A stretch of DNA of 64,000 nucleotides from Zobellia barbeyronii (GCF_018603515.1 NZ_JACATN010000001.1:558001-622000); one strand, 5' to 3'. Positions 26,568-36,272 are shown, numbered from the stretch's first letter. Notes: generated by a model from the letters alone, not told the origin. Translations and numbers: made by a program.

Positions 26568-26608
26568 GCATATATACAGTTTCCCCAATTGTACTGAGAT
26601 CATAATCA

Positions 26609-27172
26609 ATGCTTAAAAAAGATTTAAGATCTCTCTACAAAAACCGTAGGCATTTATTAGACAATGAGTCGCTTGAAGACTCTAGTCTGAATATCGCCAA
26701 CGGACTGCTTAAATTGCCGGTATGGTCACATGACTATTACCACATTTTTTTACCGATTTCGGAAAATAAAGAAATTGACACTACGTTTATCTTGTCCATA
26801 CTTCAAGGAAAGGATAAGAATGTAGTCCTACCTAAAGTAGGAGACAATACTACACTACAGCATTATTTGCTTACTGATTCTACGCGTCTAAAAAAGAACA
26901 AATGGAACATACCTGAACCAGTTGATGGTATAGAAGTACCCACTAGTAAAATTGATGTTGTTTTTATACCGCTACTTTCCTTTGACAAAAAGGGAAATCG
27001 TGTGGGGTATGGAAAAGGATTCTATGATACATTTTTAGCAGAATGCAGAGAAGATGTTATCAAAATAGGCTTATCCCTCTTTCCCGCTGAAGATGAGCTC
27101 ATAACGGACATCTATGATAATGATGTTCCTTTAGATTACTGCGTAACTCCTTCTGAGACTTACTCCTTTTAA
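26609..27172 (+). CDS. 5-formyltetrahydrofolate cyclo-ligase
   Basis: Uses ATP to recycle 5-formyl-THF to 5,10-methenyl-THF in one-carbon metabolism; cytosolic. The 187-residue length is normal. Diagnostic features are an N-terminal basic RxxRR-type region (SLYKNRRHL), PKVGDN in the middle, and the signature segment FDKKGNRVGYGKGFYD that binds the nucleotide. It ends 4 bp before the convergent lspA gene. Confidence 0.93.
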   Translation: MLKKDLRSLYKNRRHLLDNESLEDSSLNIANGLLKLPVWSHDYYHIFLPISENKEIDTTFILSILQGKDKNVVLPKVGDNTTLQHYLLTDSTRLKKNKWNIPEPVDGIEVPTSKIDVVFIPLLSFDKKGNRVGYGKGFYDTFLAECREDVIKIGLSLFPAEDELITDIYDNDVPLDYCVTPSETYSF

Positions 27173-27176
27173 GAAA

Positions 27177-27827
27177 TTAAGCTGTTTCCTCTACGGTTGT
27201 TTCTTCGTCTTCACCTTCTTTACCAAAAGCTCTCTTATTAAAAACTAAAAGAACGCCTACACCTGTGCTAATTGCCATATCGGCAATATTGAATACCGGT
27301 TCAAAAAAGCGGAAAGTAGCCCCTCCAAAATAAGGTACCCAATCCGGCCATGTAGTATCTACCATAGGAAAATAAAGCATATCTACTACTTTACCGTAGA
27401 AAAGACTACCGTATGGCTCATCTGAAAATGCCGTGGCCAATTGCTGATAGCTATCACTAAAAACAACTCCGTATACCACAGAATCAATAATATTACCCAA
27501 TGCTCCGGCAAAAATCAAACAAACAGCAAGTATTAAAGTTTTGGAGGATTTCTTCTGTATGGTATCATATAACCAATACCCTATTCCTGCAACAGCAAAT
27601 AGTCTAAATACCGTTAACACCAATTTGCCTGTAGGCTCTGAAATAGGAAGGAAGTCACTCAATTTAGCACCCCAAGCTGCTCCAGAATTCTCAATGAACA
27701 GTATTTTGAACCAACTGAAAACTTCAACGGAATCCCCTAATACAAAATGGGTCTTTATATATATTTTGCTCAGCTGATCAATTAACAATACTGCTATGAT
27801 AATGAGCAATGACTTCTTTAAATTCAT
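27177..27827 (-). CDS. lspA: Lipoprotein signal peptidase
   Basis: Cleaves the signal peptide of diacylated prolipoproteins in the inner membrane, essential for the many lipoproteins coded here. At 216 residues it is longer than the E. coli enzyme because of about 40 extra residues between the two catalytic Asp motifs, GNIIDSV and FNIADMAIS. Four membrane helices are present, with an N-terminal DQLSKIYIK motif and a charged C-terminal tail. It follows the beta-repeat exported protein gene by 37 bp; ileS lies further upstream, as in the classical ileS-lspA pairing. Confidence 0.95.
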   Translation of the reverse strand: MNLKKSLLIIIAVLLIDQLSKIYIKTHFVLGDSVEVFSWFKILFIENSGAAWGAKLSDFLPISEPTGKLVLTVFRLFAVAGIGYWLYDTIQKKSSKTLILAVCLIFAGALGNIIDSVVYGVVFSDSYQQLATAFSDEPYGSLFYGKVVDMLYFPMVDTTWPDWVPYFGGATFRFFEPVFNIADMAISTGVGVLLVFNKRAFGKEGEDEETTVEETA

Positions 27828-27864
27828 AGTACATCTACAACTTGAATGGGCAAAAATAAGTATA

Positions 27865-28479
27865 TTATTCGGTTTTATTTATCCGGATATTTCCCGTTAC
27901 GGAAGTTAGTGTATACTTAGACCCCCCTTTTGGAATGTCTTCCTTAGTAATTTTCCCGTATTTACTAATAGCATCTATATCTGCATTTATGGCATATACC
28001 AATATACTACCGCTTTGGGTATGCACCTTTACACTTTTGGAAACATTAAAAAGCTCACAATTACCATCGTTTAGCGAAACATCAAGCCCATTGTAATCTC
28101 CCTCCACAATAACATTACAACTTCTACCAAATACAGTAACATATTTATGACGTGGCAACATGATTTTTAAGGAAATTGAAATGACCTTATGCGCACTAAG
28201 TTTGTCATTGGGGTTCTTAAAATTGGGCTGAAAACCACTACTTATCATTATAGAAGTACCCTGCTCTTTTATAGATAACAAAAGGTCTTTTTTATACTCA
28301 CCATCAATAACGGCTTCAACAGACATTTCATGACTTTCCGAAGTCTCTAGAACTAACTTATAACAGCTGTTTACATCAATATTGATTGCCGTAACCGCAT
28401 CATTTATCAATGTCTTTTTTACCACCTTTTGCGCAGCCAAGAGATTAAATACGAAAAAGAAAACAAGAAAGCTCTTCAT
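27865..28479 (-). CDS. Exported beta-repeat protein (DUF4097/GIN-like)
   Basis: A 204-residue protein with a short signal peptide (MKSFLVFFFVFNLLAA). The mature part has repeating short beta strands such as NVIVEGDYNGLDVSLNDGN and SKSVKVHTQSGSILVYAI, like the right-handed helical stacks of DUF4097/GIN-domain putative adhesins. The function is unknown. It sits between a terminator behind the DksA-like gene and lspA, and probably shares a transcript with lspA. Confidence 0.55.
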   Translation of the reverse strand: MKSFLVFFFVFNLLAAQKVVKKTLINDAVTAINIDVNSCYKLVLETSESHEMSVEAVIDGEYKKDLLLSIKEQGTSIMISSGFQPNFKNPNDKLSAHKVISISLKIMLPRHKYVTVFGRSCNVIVEGDYNGLDVSLNDGNCELFNVSKSVKVHTQSGSILVYAINADIDAISKYGKITKEDIPKGGSKYTLTSVTGNIRINKTE

Positions 28480-28496
28480 TTTTTTCGGGTGTAAAA

Positions 28497-28530
28497 AAGG
28501 CCTACAAGAATTAATTTCTTGTAGGCCCTA
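28497..28530 (-). terminator. Rho-independent terminator after the DksA-like gene
   Basis: A perfect 12-bp stem (28499-28510 with 28516-28527) and 5-base loop, followed on the minus strand by TTTTTT. It separates the ileS-dksA unit from the beta-repeat/lspA unit. Confidence 0.85.
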
Positions 28531-28550
28531 AAATTATAATCTTGCTGAAA

Positions 28551-28934
28551 TTACTTCTGCATATTCTTTGCCTCAATACTCAATGTGGCATGTGGCACAA
28601 GCTTAAGACGTTCTTTAGCGATTAATTTACCAGTAACACGGCAAATACCGTATGTCTTATTCTCGATGCGCAAAACGGCATTTTTCAAATCTCTGATAAA
28701 TTTCTCCTGACGTATAGCCAACTGCGTATTTGCTTCTTTGCTCATCGTTTCAGACCCCTCTTCAAAGGCTTTAAACGTTGGCGAAGTATCATCCGTACCG
28801 TTATTACCATCGTTCATATAAGAACTCTTCAATAAATCTAAATGACTTTTAGCCTTTTCGATTTTGTCCTCGATCAACACTCTAAATTCGGCAAGATCCT
28901 TGTCCGAATACCTAACTTTTAAATCTTCTGCCAT
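28551..28934 (-). CDS. DksA/TraR-family regulator lacking the zinc-finger cysteines
   Basis: A 127-residue protein of the DksA/TraR fold: a coiled-coil first half (about residues 5-40 and 70-95) and a C-terminal globular part. Members bind in the RNA polymerase secondary channel and modulate rRNA and stress promoters. The four-Cys zinc site is reduced to one Cys (YGICRVTGKLI), followed by KERLKLVPHATLSIEAK. This one-Cys form is normal in Flavobacteria. I set the start at the ATG at 28934, which gives MAEDLK; a TTG further upstream would overlap ileS. It lies 4 bp after ileS and is followed by a terminator. Confidence 0.9.
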   Translation of the reverse strand: MAEDLKVRYSDKDLAEFRVLIEDKIEKAKSHLDLLKSSYMNDGNNGTDDTSPTFKAFEEGSETMSKEANTQLAIRQEKFIRDLKNAVLRIENKTYGICRVTGKLIAKERLKLVPHATLSIEAKNMQK

Positions 28935-28938
28935 TATT

Positions 28939-31900
28939 TTAATGTTTTTCAATAAATAATTTAGTTGTTATTTCATCAAAAGAAACCTCAGTTCCTTTAT
29001 CCAATTTTTCCTCAAAAACAAGTTCGGCGGTCAGTGTTTCGGTCTTAATATAATCTAAATTATTAAATACCGCTTTTTCCACGAGCCCATCTTTAAGAAT
29101 TTTAACGTCAATTCTATCCGTCACCTCAAATCCAGAATCTTTTCTTATGTTCTGAATTCTGTTTACAAGCTCCCTAGCAATACCCTCTTCTCTTAAATTT
29201 TCATTGATCGTTACGTCCAAAGCTACCGTAATAGGTCCTGAACTAGCAACTAACCAACCTTCAATATCTTGAGAGGCTATCTCTACATCTTGCAATTGTA
29301 ATGTAATAATTTTATCGATAATATCAAGCGAAATTTCGCCATCCTGTTCAATTTTTTGGATATCATCTTGCCCCAACTTAGCAACGGCCTGAGCAATTTT
29401 TTTCATATCCTTCCCAAATTTAGGCCCTAAAACCTTAAAGTTGGGCTTAATCTGTTTCACCAAAATACCAGAAGCGTCATCTAGCAATTCTATTTCTTTA
29501 ACATTCACTTCAGACATTATAAGATCTGCCACCGCTTCTATCTCATGCTTTTGCTTTTCATCTAAAATAGGAATCATTACTTTCTGTAATGGTTGGCGCA
29601 CTTTTATCTTTTCTTTCTGACGGATAGAAAGCACCAAAGACGAAATAGTCTGCGCTTTCTCCATCTTACTTTCCAAATCCCTATCTACAATTGCTTCGTT
29701 GTATACTGGAAATTTAGCCAAATGTACACTTTCAAAATCCTCCGTATGAGTCGTATTTGTTAAATCTTTATAAAGTCTATCCATAAAGAACGGAGCAACA
29801 GGTGCTGATAATTTAGCTACTGTTTCAAGACAAGTATACAGCGTTTGATAGGCCGATATTTTATCTTTCTCATACGTACCTTTCCAGAAACGTCTTCTAC
29901 ACAGACGCACATACCAATTACTTAAATTCTCCTGTACATAGTCTGAAATAGCACGTGTTGCCTTTGTAGGCTCATAATCGGCATAAGCTTCATCAACCGT
30001 TTTAATCAACGAATGAAGTTCCGATAAAATCCATCGGTCTATTTCTGGTCTTTCGTTCAACGGAATTTCATCCTCTGAATAATCAAAAGCATCTATATTG
30101 GCATACAGACAGAAAAAAGAATAGGTATTATAAAGTGTCCCGAAGAATTTTCGTTTTACCTCAACTATACCTTCTGTGTCAAATTTTAAATTATCCCAAG
30201 GGTTTGCATTAGAAATCATATACCAACGCGTTGCATCTGCACCGTGCGCATCCATAGTTTCAAAAGGGTCTGCGGCATTGCCCAAACGTTTTGACATCTT
30301 CTTGCCCTCTTTATCCAACACAAGCCCGTTAGAAACTACATTTTTATAGGCCACAGAATCAAAAACCATGGTACCAATAGCATGTAGCGTATAGAACCAA
30401 CCTCTAGTCTGATCTACTCCTTCCGCGATAAAATCTGCTGGAAAAGTCTTGCCTTCATCAATCAGATCTTTATTTTCGAATGGGTAGTGCCATTGCGCAT
30501 AAGGCATGGAACCACTATCAAACCAAACATCAATAAGATCGCTTTCGCGTTTCATGGGTTTACCTGATGCTGAAACCAAAACAACATCATCTACAATATT
30601 CTTATGCAGGTCTATTTTATCGTAATTCTCTTCGGATAGATCACCGACTATAAAATCATCGAAAATATCTTTTTTCATTACTCCTGCAGCTACTGCCTTT
30701 GCCATTTCTGACTTCAGCTCAGCTACCGACCCAATCATTATTTCTTCTTTACCGTCTTCTGTTCTCCAGATAGGAAGAGGAATACCCCAATACCTTGATC
30801 TAGAAAGGTTCCAGTCATTAGCATTAGCCAACCAGTTACCAAAACGGCCTTCGCCAGTTGATTTTGGTTTCCAGTTAATTGTCTTGTTCAATTCGAACAT
30901 CCGATCCTTAACATCGCTGATTTTAATGAACCATGAATCTAACGGGTAATATAAAATAGGCTTGTCCGTACGCCAGCAGTTAGGATAACTGTGAACATAC
31001 TTCTCTACTTTAAAAGCCTTGTTCTCTTCTTTTAATTTTATAGCAAGCTCTACGTCTATTGATCTTTCAGGTTCTTCGCCTGTTTCATAATATTCGTTTT
31101 TGACGTATTTACCGCCAAACTCTTTCATTTCGGGACGAAATCTACCTTGCAGATCCACCAAAGGGACTGGATTATTATTTTCGTCAAGTACTAATAACGG
31201 TGGTATTTCTGGGGATGCCTGTTTGGCCACCAAAGCATCATCCGCACCAAAAGTAGGCGCAGTGTGCACAATACCGGTACCATCATCTATGGTTACAAAA
31301 TCTCCCGAAATTACACGAAATGCGTTTTCAGGGTTTTGATATGGGAGTGCGTAATCTAGTAATTGCTCATATTTTACACCTACTAAATCCTTACCCACAA
31401 ACTCCTTTACGACATAGAAAGGAATTTTCTTATCACCAGATGTATATTCTAATAATTCTGGTTTTGTTTCAACTTGTTTAAACTTCCCAGAAAACTGTTT
31501 ACCTACCAAGTTCTTGGCAAGCACTACGTTCATTGGTTTAAATGTGTACTGATTGTACGTTTCCACCAAAACATAATCAATCTTTGGCCCAACAGTCAAT
31601 GCAGTGTTGGAAGGAAGTGTCCATGGTGTAGTTGTCCAAGCCAAGAAATAAACATCACCTTCGTTCTGAAGAAAGTCTGGCAATGATTCTTCTATAGCTT
31701 TAAATTGTGCAACAACCGTTGTATCCGTAACATCTTGATACGTTCCTGGCTGGTTTAATTCATGCGAACTTAAACCTGTACCCGCTTTTGGCGAGTAAGG
31801 CTGAATTGTATATCCTTTATAAATTAGGCCTTTATCATATATCTCCTTCAATAACCACCAAACAGATTCCATATATTTTGGCTTGTAGGTAATGTACGGG

Positions 31901-32337
31901 TCTTTCATATCTACCCAATACCCTACTTGCTCCGTCATACGGTTCCATACATCAGTATAACGCATGACCGCTTTTTTACAAGCAGCGTTATATTCTTCTA
32001 CGGAGATTTTTTTTCCAATATCTTCTTTTGTGATACCTAGTTCTTTCTCAACACCCAACTCAATAGGTAGTCCGTGGGTATCCCATCCAGCTTTTCGTTT
32101 TACCTGAAAACCCTTCATGGTCTTGTACCTAGGAAAAATATCCTTTATAGTTCGCGCCATTACGTGGTGAATACCAGGCATACCGTTTGCCGATGGCGGA
32201 CCCTCGTAAAATACATAACTAGGTTTACCCTCTCTAGAGGAAACACTTTTCTCAAATATTTGGTTTTGTTTCCAGTAATCGAGTATATCCTCAGCTACTT
32301 TGGGCAAATCCAATCCTTTATATTCCGCAAACTTCAT
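28939..32337 (-). CDS. ileS: Isoleucyl-tRNA synthetase (long form)
   Basis: Charges tRNA-Ile; class I synthetase, cytosolic. At 1132 residues it is longer than the E. coli enzyme and fits the eukaryote-like IleS type, which in other species is less sensitive to mupirocin. The HIGH motif region reads GIHHVMART and the KMSKS motif is KKMSKRLGN. A large CP1 editing domain lies between, with WTTTPWTLPSNTAL. The C-terminal anticodon-binding and extra domains follow. It heads the ileS-dksA unit. Confidence 0.97.
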   Translation of the reverse strand: MKFAEYKGLDLPKVAEDILDYWKQNQIFEKSVSSREGKPSYVFYEGPPSANGMPGIHHVMARTIKDIFPRYKTMKGFQVKRKAGWDTHGLPIELGVEKELGITKEDIGKKISVEEYNAACKKAVMRYTDVWNRMTEQVGYWVDMKDPYITYKPKYMESVWWLLKEIYDKGLIYKGYTIQPYSPKAGTGLSSHELNQPGTYQDVTDTTVVAQFKAIEESLPDFLQNEGDVYFLAWTTTPWTLPSNTALTVGPKIDYVLVETYNQYTFKPMNVVLAKNLVGKQFSGKFKQVETKPELLEYTSGDKKIPFYVVKEFVGKDLVGVKYEQLLDYALPYQNPENAFRVISGDFVTIDDGTGIVHTAPTFGADDALVAKQASPEIPPLLVLDENNNPVPLVDLQGRFRPEMKEFGGKYVKNEYYETGEEPERSIDVELAIKLKEENKAFKVEKYVHSYPNCWRTDKPILYYPLDSWFIKISDVKDRMFELNKTINWKPKSTGEGRFGNWLANANDWNLSRSRYWGIPLPIWRTEDGKEEIMIGSVAELKSEMAKAVAAGVMKKDIFDDFIVGDLSEENYDKIDLHKNIVDDVVLVSASGKPMKRESDLIDVWFDSGSMPYAQWHYPFENKDLIDEGKTFPADFIAEGVDQTRGWFYTLHAIGTMVFDSVAYKNVVSNGLVLDKEGKKMSKRLGNAADPFETMDAHGADATRWYMISNANPWDNLKFDTEGIVEVKRKFFGTLYNTYSFFCLYANIDAFDYSEDEIPLNERPEIDRWILSELHSLIKTVDEAYADYEPTKATRAISDYVQENLSNWYVRLCRRRFWKGTYEKDKISAYQTLYTCLETVAKLSAPVAPFFMDRLYKDLTNTTHTEDFESVHLAKFPVYNEAIVDRDLESKMEKAQTISSLVLSIRQKEKIKVRQPLQKVMIPILDEKQKHEIEAVADLIMSEVNVKEIELLDDASGILVKQIKPNFKVLGPKFGKDMKKIAQAVAKLGQDDIQKIEQDGEISLDIIDKIITLQLQDVEIASQDIEGWLVASSGPITVALDVTINENLREEGIARELVNRIQNIRKDSGFEVTDRIDVKILKDGLVEKAVFNNLDYIKTETLTAELVFEEKLDKGTEVSFDEITTKLFIEKH

Positions 32338-32413
32338 AATAAGTGGCTCTACTGCATTAATTTAAGGCTGCAAAATTAGGGATTTTTACCCGAATTAAGT
32401 CGATTTGAAAGAA

Positions 32414-32441
32414 TTGAAATACGGCATGGAAAACAACTTTG
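32414..32441 (+). promoter_or_regulatory. Promoter of the Ala/Lys-rich lipoprotein
   Basis: TTG at 32414-32416, a 17-base spacer, then CAACTTTG at 32434-32441, one mismatch from the Bacteroidota TAnnTTTG -7 element. It is about 85 bp upstream of the lipoprotein ATG. Confidence 0.45.
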
Positions 32442-32527
32442 TAAGAAAATGTTAAAATATAGCGTCCAAAATGTCGTTTGATACGTATATCACAAAAACA
32501 ATTAAACAAAACTTTAAACACAAAATC

Positions 32528-32968
32528 ATGAAAAAAGTAATTTTAGGTTCCGTTTTAATGCTTGCCTTGAGTATGTCTTTCGTTTCTTGTAGAGAAGCTG
32601 CTGATAAAGCAAAGAGTGCTACAGACGAAGCTGGTGCTGCTATGGAGCAGGCTGGTGAAGATGCTAAAGAAATGGGATCTGATGCCATGGATAAAGCAGG
32701 TGAAGCAGGTAGCGAAGCTATGGACAAAGCTGCTGAAGCAGGTGAAGACATCAAAGCTGGTGCAGAAGATGCAGCTAACGATTTGAAAGCTAAAGCTAAC
32801 GAAGCTGGTGATGATATCAAAGCAAAAGCTAATGAAGCTGCTGCAGATGTTAAAGATGCCGCTAGTGGTGCTGCTGATAAAGCAACGGACGCTGCTAATA
32901 AAGCTGGTGACGATGCTAAAGCTGCTGCTAACAGCGCTGCTGATAAAGCAAAAGCTGCTATCAACTAA
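32528..32968 (+). CDS. Ala/Lys/Asp-rich helical lipoprotein (LEA/apolipoprotein-like)
   Basis: A 146-residue lipoprotein: the signal peptide from the ATG at 32528 ends in a lipobox SFVSC. The mature part is almost entirely Ala, Lys, Asp, Glu and Gly in 11-residue-like periods (DKAGEAGSEAMDKAAEAGED, then AANDLKAKANEAGDD and similar), predicted amphipathic helix throughout. Such sequence resembles LEA-like or YtxH-like stress proteins. An in-frame ATG at 32471 would put 19 residues before the signal peptide and is unlikely. It is flanked by its own promoter-like element and terminator. The function is unknown. Confidence 0.85.
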   Translation: MKKVILGSVLMLALSMSFVSCREAADKAKSATDEAGAAMEQAGEDAKEMGSDAMDKAGEAGSEAMDKAAEAGEDIKAGAEDAANDLKAKANEAGDDIKAKANEAAADVKDAASGAADKATDAANKAGDDAKAAANSAADKAKAAIN

Positions 32969-32993
32969 TTATAAGTTATACTTATTATAACAT

Positions 32994-33028
32994 AAGAACC
33001 CTGGCCAATGGCCGGGGTTCTTTATTTT
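32994..33028 (+). terminator. Rho-independent terminator of the lipoprotein gene
   Basis: Stem AAGAACCCTGGCC / GGCCGGGGTTCTT (32994-33006 with 33010-33022, one wobble pair) with a 3-base loop, followed by a T-rich run. Confidence 0.85.
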
Positions 33029-33048
33029 TAGACCTTTTTTTTGTATTA

Positions 33049-35460
33049 CTAAAACCGATATCCCAAACCTAGAACCAAATTTATACCTGGTGCAGAAATT
33101 CCCGAAGAATACGAACGATACCGTTGATCTGTAAAATTCTCAAGGTTTAAAGAAACTTTAAGATCACTAGTAACTTCATACTGCGAGCGAATATTTAAGG
33201 TATACCAAGACGGAGAATACGGATTACCATCTACATCCGTTGCATAGATGTACTCTTTACTACGTTCAGAAGTAGCTAAATCATAAAACGGAATCTCTCC
33301 GTTATAATTCAAGAACAAATCTGTTTTTAGTCTTTGGTTCTTATAAACTAGGTGTAAATCACCAAAAGTAGGTGACACATGCCTTCCTGGAGACTCTGTA
33401 CCATCCTCTTCTTCCTCAATACCCTCGGTGATAGTTAGATTAGAAACCACTGAAATATTATCCGTAAGGAAAGCTTCCACCCCAAATTCAAACCCATAAA
33501 CAAAAGCCTTCGCAGCATTTTGAATAGCCTGTACGCTGCTCAATTCGCCATTGTACATAATTTCATCTTCTCCATCAAACAAATAATCTCTACGCACCAA
33601 AGCATCTACCAAATAGGTATAAAACGCCGCACTTTTGAAAACCAGCTTATCATTAAAATTCTTTTGAATGCCTAATTCCATATTATAGGCATACTCGGGT
33701 TCTAAGTCAGGATTTGGAACTACTACGGCACCAGGCTCAGAATCGAATATTTTGCCAACGTCATCTATGTTTGGTGCCCTGAACCCTGTTGACCCGTTTA
33801 AAGTAATTTGTAAATCTGCCTTCGGAAACCAGCTGAATCCCAAACTACCGGTTAATGCGCCATTATTAAGATTGGCATCATCAAAAGGAAACGGATAATA
33901 GGTCTTATCAAAAGCAGCATCAATCCAAACATGACTGTACCTAAGACCAGATAGTAAAGTAAAATTAGGCTTGGCTTTATACTCCCCATTTACATAGCCC
34001 GCCAAAGTTTGCCAAGTAGAGCCATCAGGATACCTAGAAGCTGTACCAGAAACTATATTGGTTTCTATATCTTCTTGACTACCCACAGAACCTACTTTGT
34101 TAAATATATACTCACCTCCATAATACAGGCGCAGGTTACCTATTTTTTTATTTTCAAAATCGATATTAGTAGATATCGCATCTACTTTCTCTTCTGTTGA
34201 ATATCTAATTACGTCCTGAAAACCCCTATCATTTCGGCTTTCCTCAAAATGTTGATATGCGGTGGTTATCTTTAATCCATCGTAAAAAATACCCTTACCT
34301 CTTTTATTCATTTGTAAATTACCCATGAACCACTTCTGAGGCCCGTAATACCATTCTGCAGAACGAAGCCCATCTCCTGCCTTATCTGGTCGTATCAAAC
34401 GATCATATCTTGCATAATCCGATGTTTCAGAATAATGAAGACCTAAATCATATTGCCAAGTATTGTTAGGTTTATAGGCTATTTTTTGCATCAAATTAAA
34501 TTGATTATAACCTGTAGGATTCTGCTCTTTAGGGTTTTCATTTAGCACAAGAACATCTGCTCCATTGACTGTTGATGCATATTGATTTCTCAAATACGAG
34601 TCAGGACCGTGAGAGCCCATTTTCATATCATCAAAACTATTATATGAAGCGCTCGTCAGAAAAGCCCACTTCTTTTTACCCAAATTAAAATCCACATGAA
34701 CCGTATTCTCTATATTAACCGAAGCAAAACGATAGCTCGCGTTACCGGAAAAAGAAAGACTATCAGAATTTGAAAACTCCGCTTTCTTGGTGTAAAAATT
34801 CATAACGCCACCAATAGCATCACTACCGTAAATAACGGAACCTGGGCCAAAAATTATCTCCGTACTTTTTATTGAATAAGGGTCTATTGAAATTACATTC
34901 TGAAGGTTGCCTCCCCTAAAAATGGCATTATTCATACGCACACCATCTACGGACAATAATAAACGGTTCGTAGCAAAACCCCTAATCATTGGGCTACCGC
35001 CTCCTAGCTGACTTTTTTGAACAAACACCTTACCACTGTTCTGCAATAGATCCGCTGAAGTCTGTGGGCTTGAAAAAGCGATATCTCGTGCATCTATAAC
35101 CGTAATTTTATTAGGGATGTCCTTTTTCTGCTGCTCCCATTTTGAAACCGACATGACCACTTCATCAAGCTCTTCTGCCTTCATGACCATAAAAAATCGG
35201 TTTCCATGCCTATGGATTTGACCCCGGGTACTCTTTCTTAACTGATAACTGAGATGGCGGAAAGCAATACGTTCTTCTTGATTAAAAATACTTAGGTCTA
35301 CCTTTCCATCAAAATCAGTAAGTGCTGTTTTTGTATGGTCATTATTGTAAATAGCAACGTTTCCTATAGGTTCACGGGTATCCACATCCAAGACCGTGAT
35401 CTGCTGCGCAAACCCCACTTGAACACATAAAAAAATAAGTAAAAACAGAACTTTGTTCAT
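33049..35460 (-). CDS. TonB-dependent receptor (CirA/BtuB-like plug)
   Basis: An outer-membrane receptor of 803 residues with signal peptide ending VGFAQQ, a short carboxypeptidase-like domain (about residues 22-95), and a plug that begins VIDARDIAFSSPQTSADLL and contains GGGSPMIRGFATNRLLLSVDGVRMN. The barrel ends in an aromatic Phe (APGINLVLGLGYRF). The plug is closer to haem/siderophore-type receptors than to the other two receptors in the window. It begins 1 bp after recO, so it may be transcribed with it. Substrate unknown. Confidence 0.9.
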   Translation of the reverse strand: MNKVLFLLIFLCVQVGFAQQITVLDVDTREPIGNVAIYNNDHTKTALTDFDGKVDLSIFNQEERIAFRHLSYQLRKSTRGQIHRHGNRFFMVMKAEELDEVVMSVSKWEQQKKDIPNKITVIDARDIAFSSPQTSADLLQNSGKVFVQKSQLGGGSPMIRGFATNRLLLSVDGVRMNNAIFRGGNLQNVISIDPYSIKSTEIIFGPGSVIYGSDAIGGVMNFYTKKAEFSNSDSLSFSGNASYRFASVNIENTVHVDFNLGKKKWAFLTSASYNSFDDMKMGSHGPDSYLRNQYASTVNGADVLVLNENPKEQNPTGYNQFNLMQKIAYKPNNTWQYDLGLHYSETSDYARYDRLIRPDKAGDGLRSAEWYYGPQKWFMGNLQMNKRGKGIFYDGLKITTAYQHFEESRNDRGFQDVIRYSTEEKVDAISTNIDFENKKIGNLRLYYGGEYIFNKVGSVGSQEDIETNIVSGTASRYPDGSTWQTLAGYVNGEYKAKPNFTLLSGLRYSHVWIDAAFDKTYYPFPFDDANLNNGALTGSLGFSWFPKADLQITLNGSTGFRAPNIDDVGKIFDSEPGAVVVPNPDLEPEYAYNMELGIQKNFNDKLVFKSAAFYTYLVDALVRRDYLFDGEDEIMYNGELSSVQAIQNAAKAFVYGFEFGVEAFLTDNISVVSNLTITEGIEEEEDGTESPGRHVSPTFGDLHLVYKNQRLKTDLFLNYNGEIPFYDLATSERSKEYIYATDVDGNPYSPSWYTLNIRSQYEVTSDLKVSLNLENFTDQRYRSYSSGISAPGINLVLGLGYRF

Positions 35461-35461
35461 A

Positions 35462-36181
35462 CTAGTTAAAGACTTCGTTTAAGATGGCAAGGGATTTTGG
35501 TTTTCTAAATCCCTGTAAATGCAACTCATAGAACAATACAAGCGATTGCAAAAGTTCTTGACGGTTACTTTTGTTCATTTTGATATGATGTATCTCATCA
35601 AAATTTATGCCCAAGAAGGTTTTAAAATAAGTAAGATTCTCTCCGTTTAAAATTGGGTTCAAAGAAAGCGTGTTAGTAAACTCACCTTCTAGCAAATCAA
35701 AATAACTTGACTCTATCTCTTTCGTATCCGGATAAAACCCCAAATACCGAGTTAAGCGAACCAAAAAATAAATATGAAAATTAGAGAATCCGTTTTGTGC
35801 ATCCAGCCATTGCAGAGAGACTTCTATAAATTCAAAAAGAGCTTCGTTTGCTTCTTCCTCATAAATACTATTGGCCAACATTTCGGCCAGAAATAAAGTC
35901 ATGGCATTTTTTGAAATATCGGAATGTAACGTCTGGTAAGGGTAATTTATTTTAGCCTCCTTTATACTTTCTAAAGAACCTTTATTCCTATGGTTAGCAA
36001 CAATTTCTAGTTGAGTCAAAGGTTGAAAATAAGCAGTTTTCAATTTGCCTTTTTTAGAAGATAAAACTCCTCTTAACAAATAAGACTTTATACCACCGGA
36101 ATTTGTAAAGGCTTTTACAATTAAACTTGTATCACCATATTTAAGAGATGTAAGAACTATAGCTTTGGTAGTTACCTGCAT
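35462..36181 (-). CDS. recO: DNA repair protein RecO
   Basis: A 239-residue protein of the RecF recombination pathway, which helps RecA load onto SSB-covered DNA. It has the N-terminal OB-fold start (TKAIVLTSLKYGDTSLIVKA, SYLLRGV) and an all-helical C-terminal region. The zinc-binding cysteines found in some RecO proteins are absent, as is common in Bacteroidota. Its stop abuts the TonB receptor gene with a 1-bp gap. Confidence 0.93.
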   Translation of the reverse strand: MQVTTKAIVLTSLKYGDTSLIVKAFTNSGGIKSYLLRGVLSSKKGKLKTAYFQPLTQLEIVANHRNKGSLESIKEAKINYPYQTLHSDISKNAMTLFLAEMLANSIYEEEANEALFEFIEVSLQWLDAQNGFSNFHIYFLVRLTRYLGFYPDTKEIESSYFDLLEGEFTNTLSLNPILNGENLTYFKTFLGINFDEIHHIKMNKSNRQELLQSLVLFYELHLQGFRKPKSLAILNEVFN

Positions 36182-36272
36182 TTACAAGAGTGGCTTTACA
36201 ACAAAGATAACTTTAAATAGTACTAAATTGAACTTATCGATTTAAGGAAAAGAAGTAGTTTATACTGAAATA

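Noticed and set aside
32452-32964. A 170-residue minus-strand frame opposite the Ala-rich lipoprotein
   Set aside because: It is the mirror image of alanine- and lysine-rich codons (mostly Ala, Ser, Leu) and has no signal, motif or promoter; the plus-strand gene has a lipobox and terminator.
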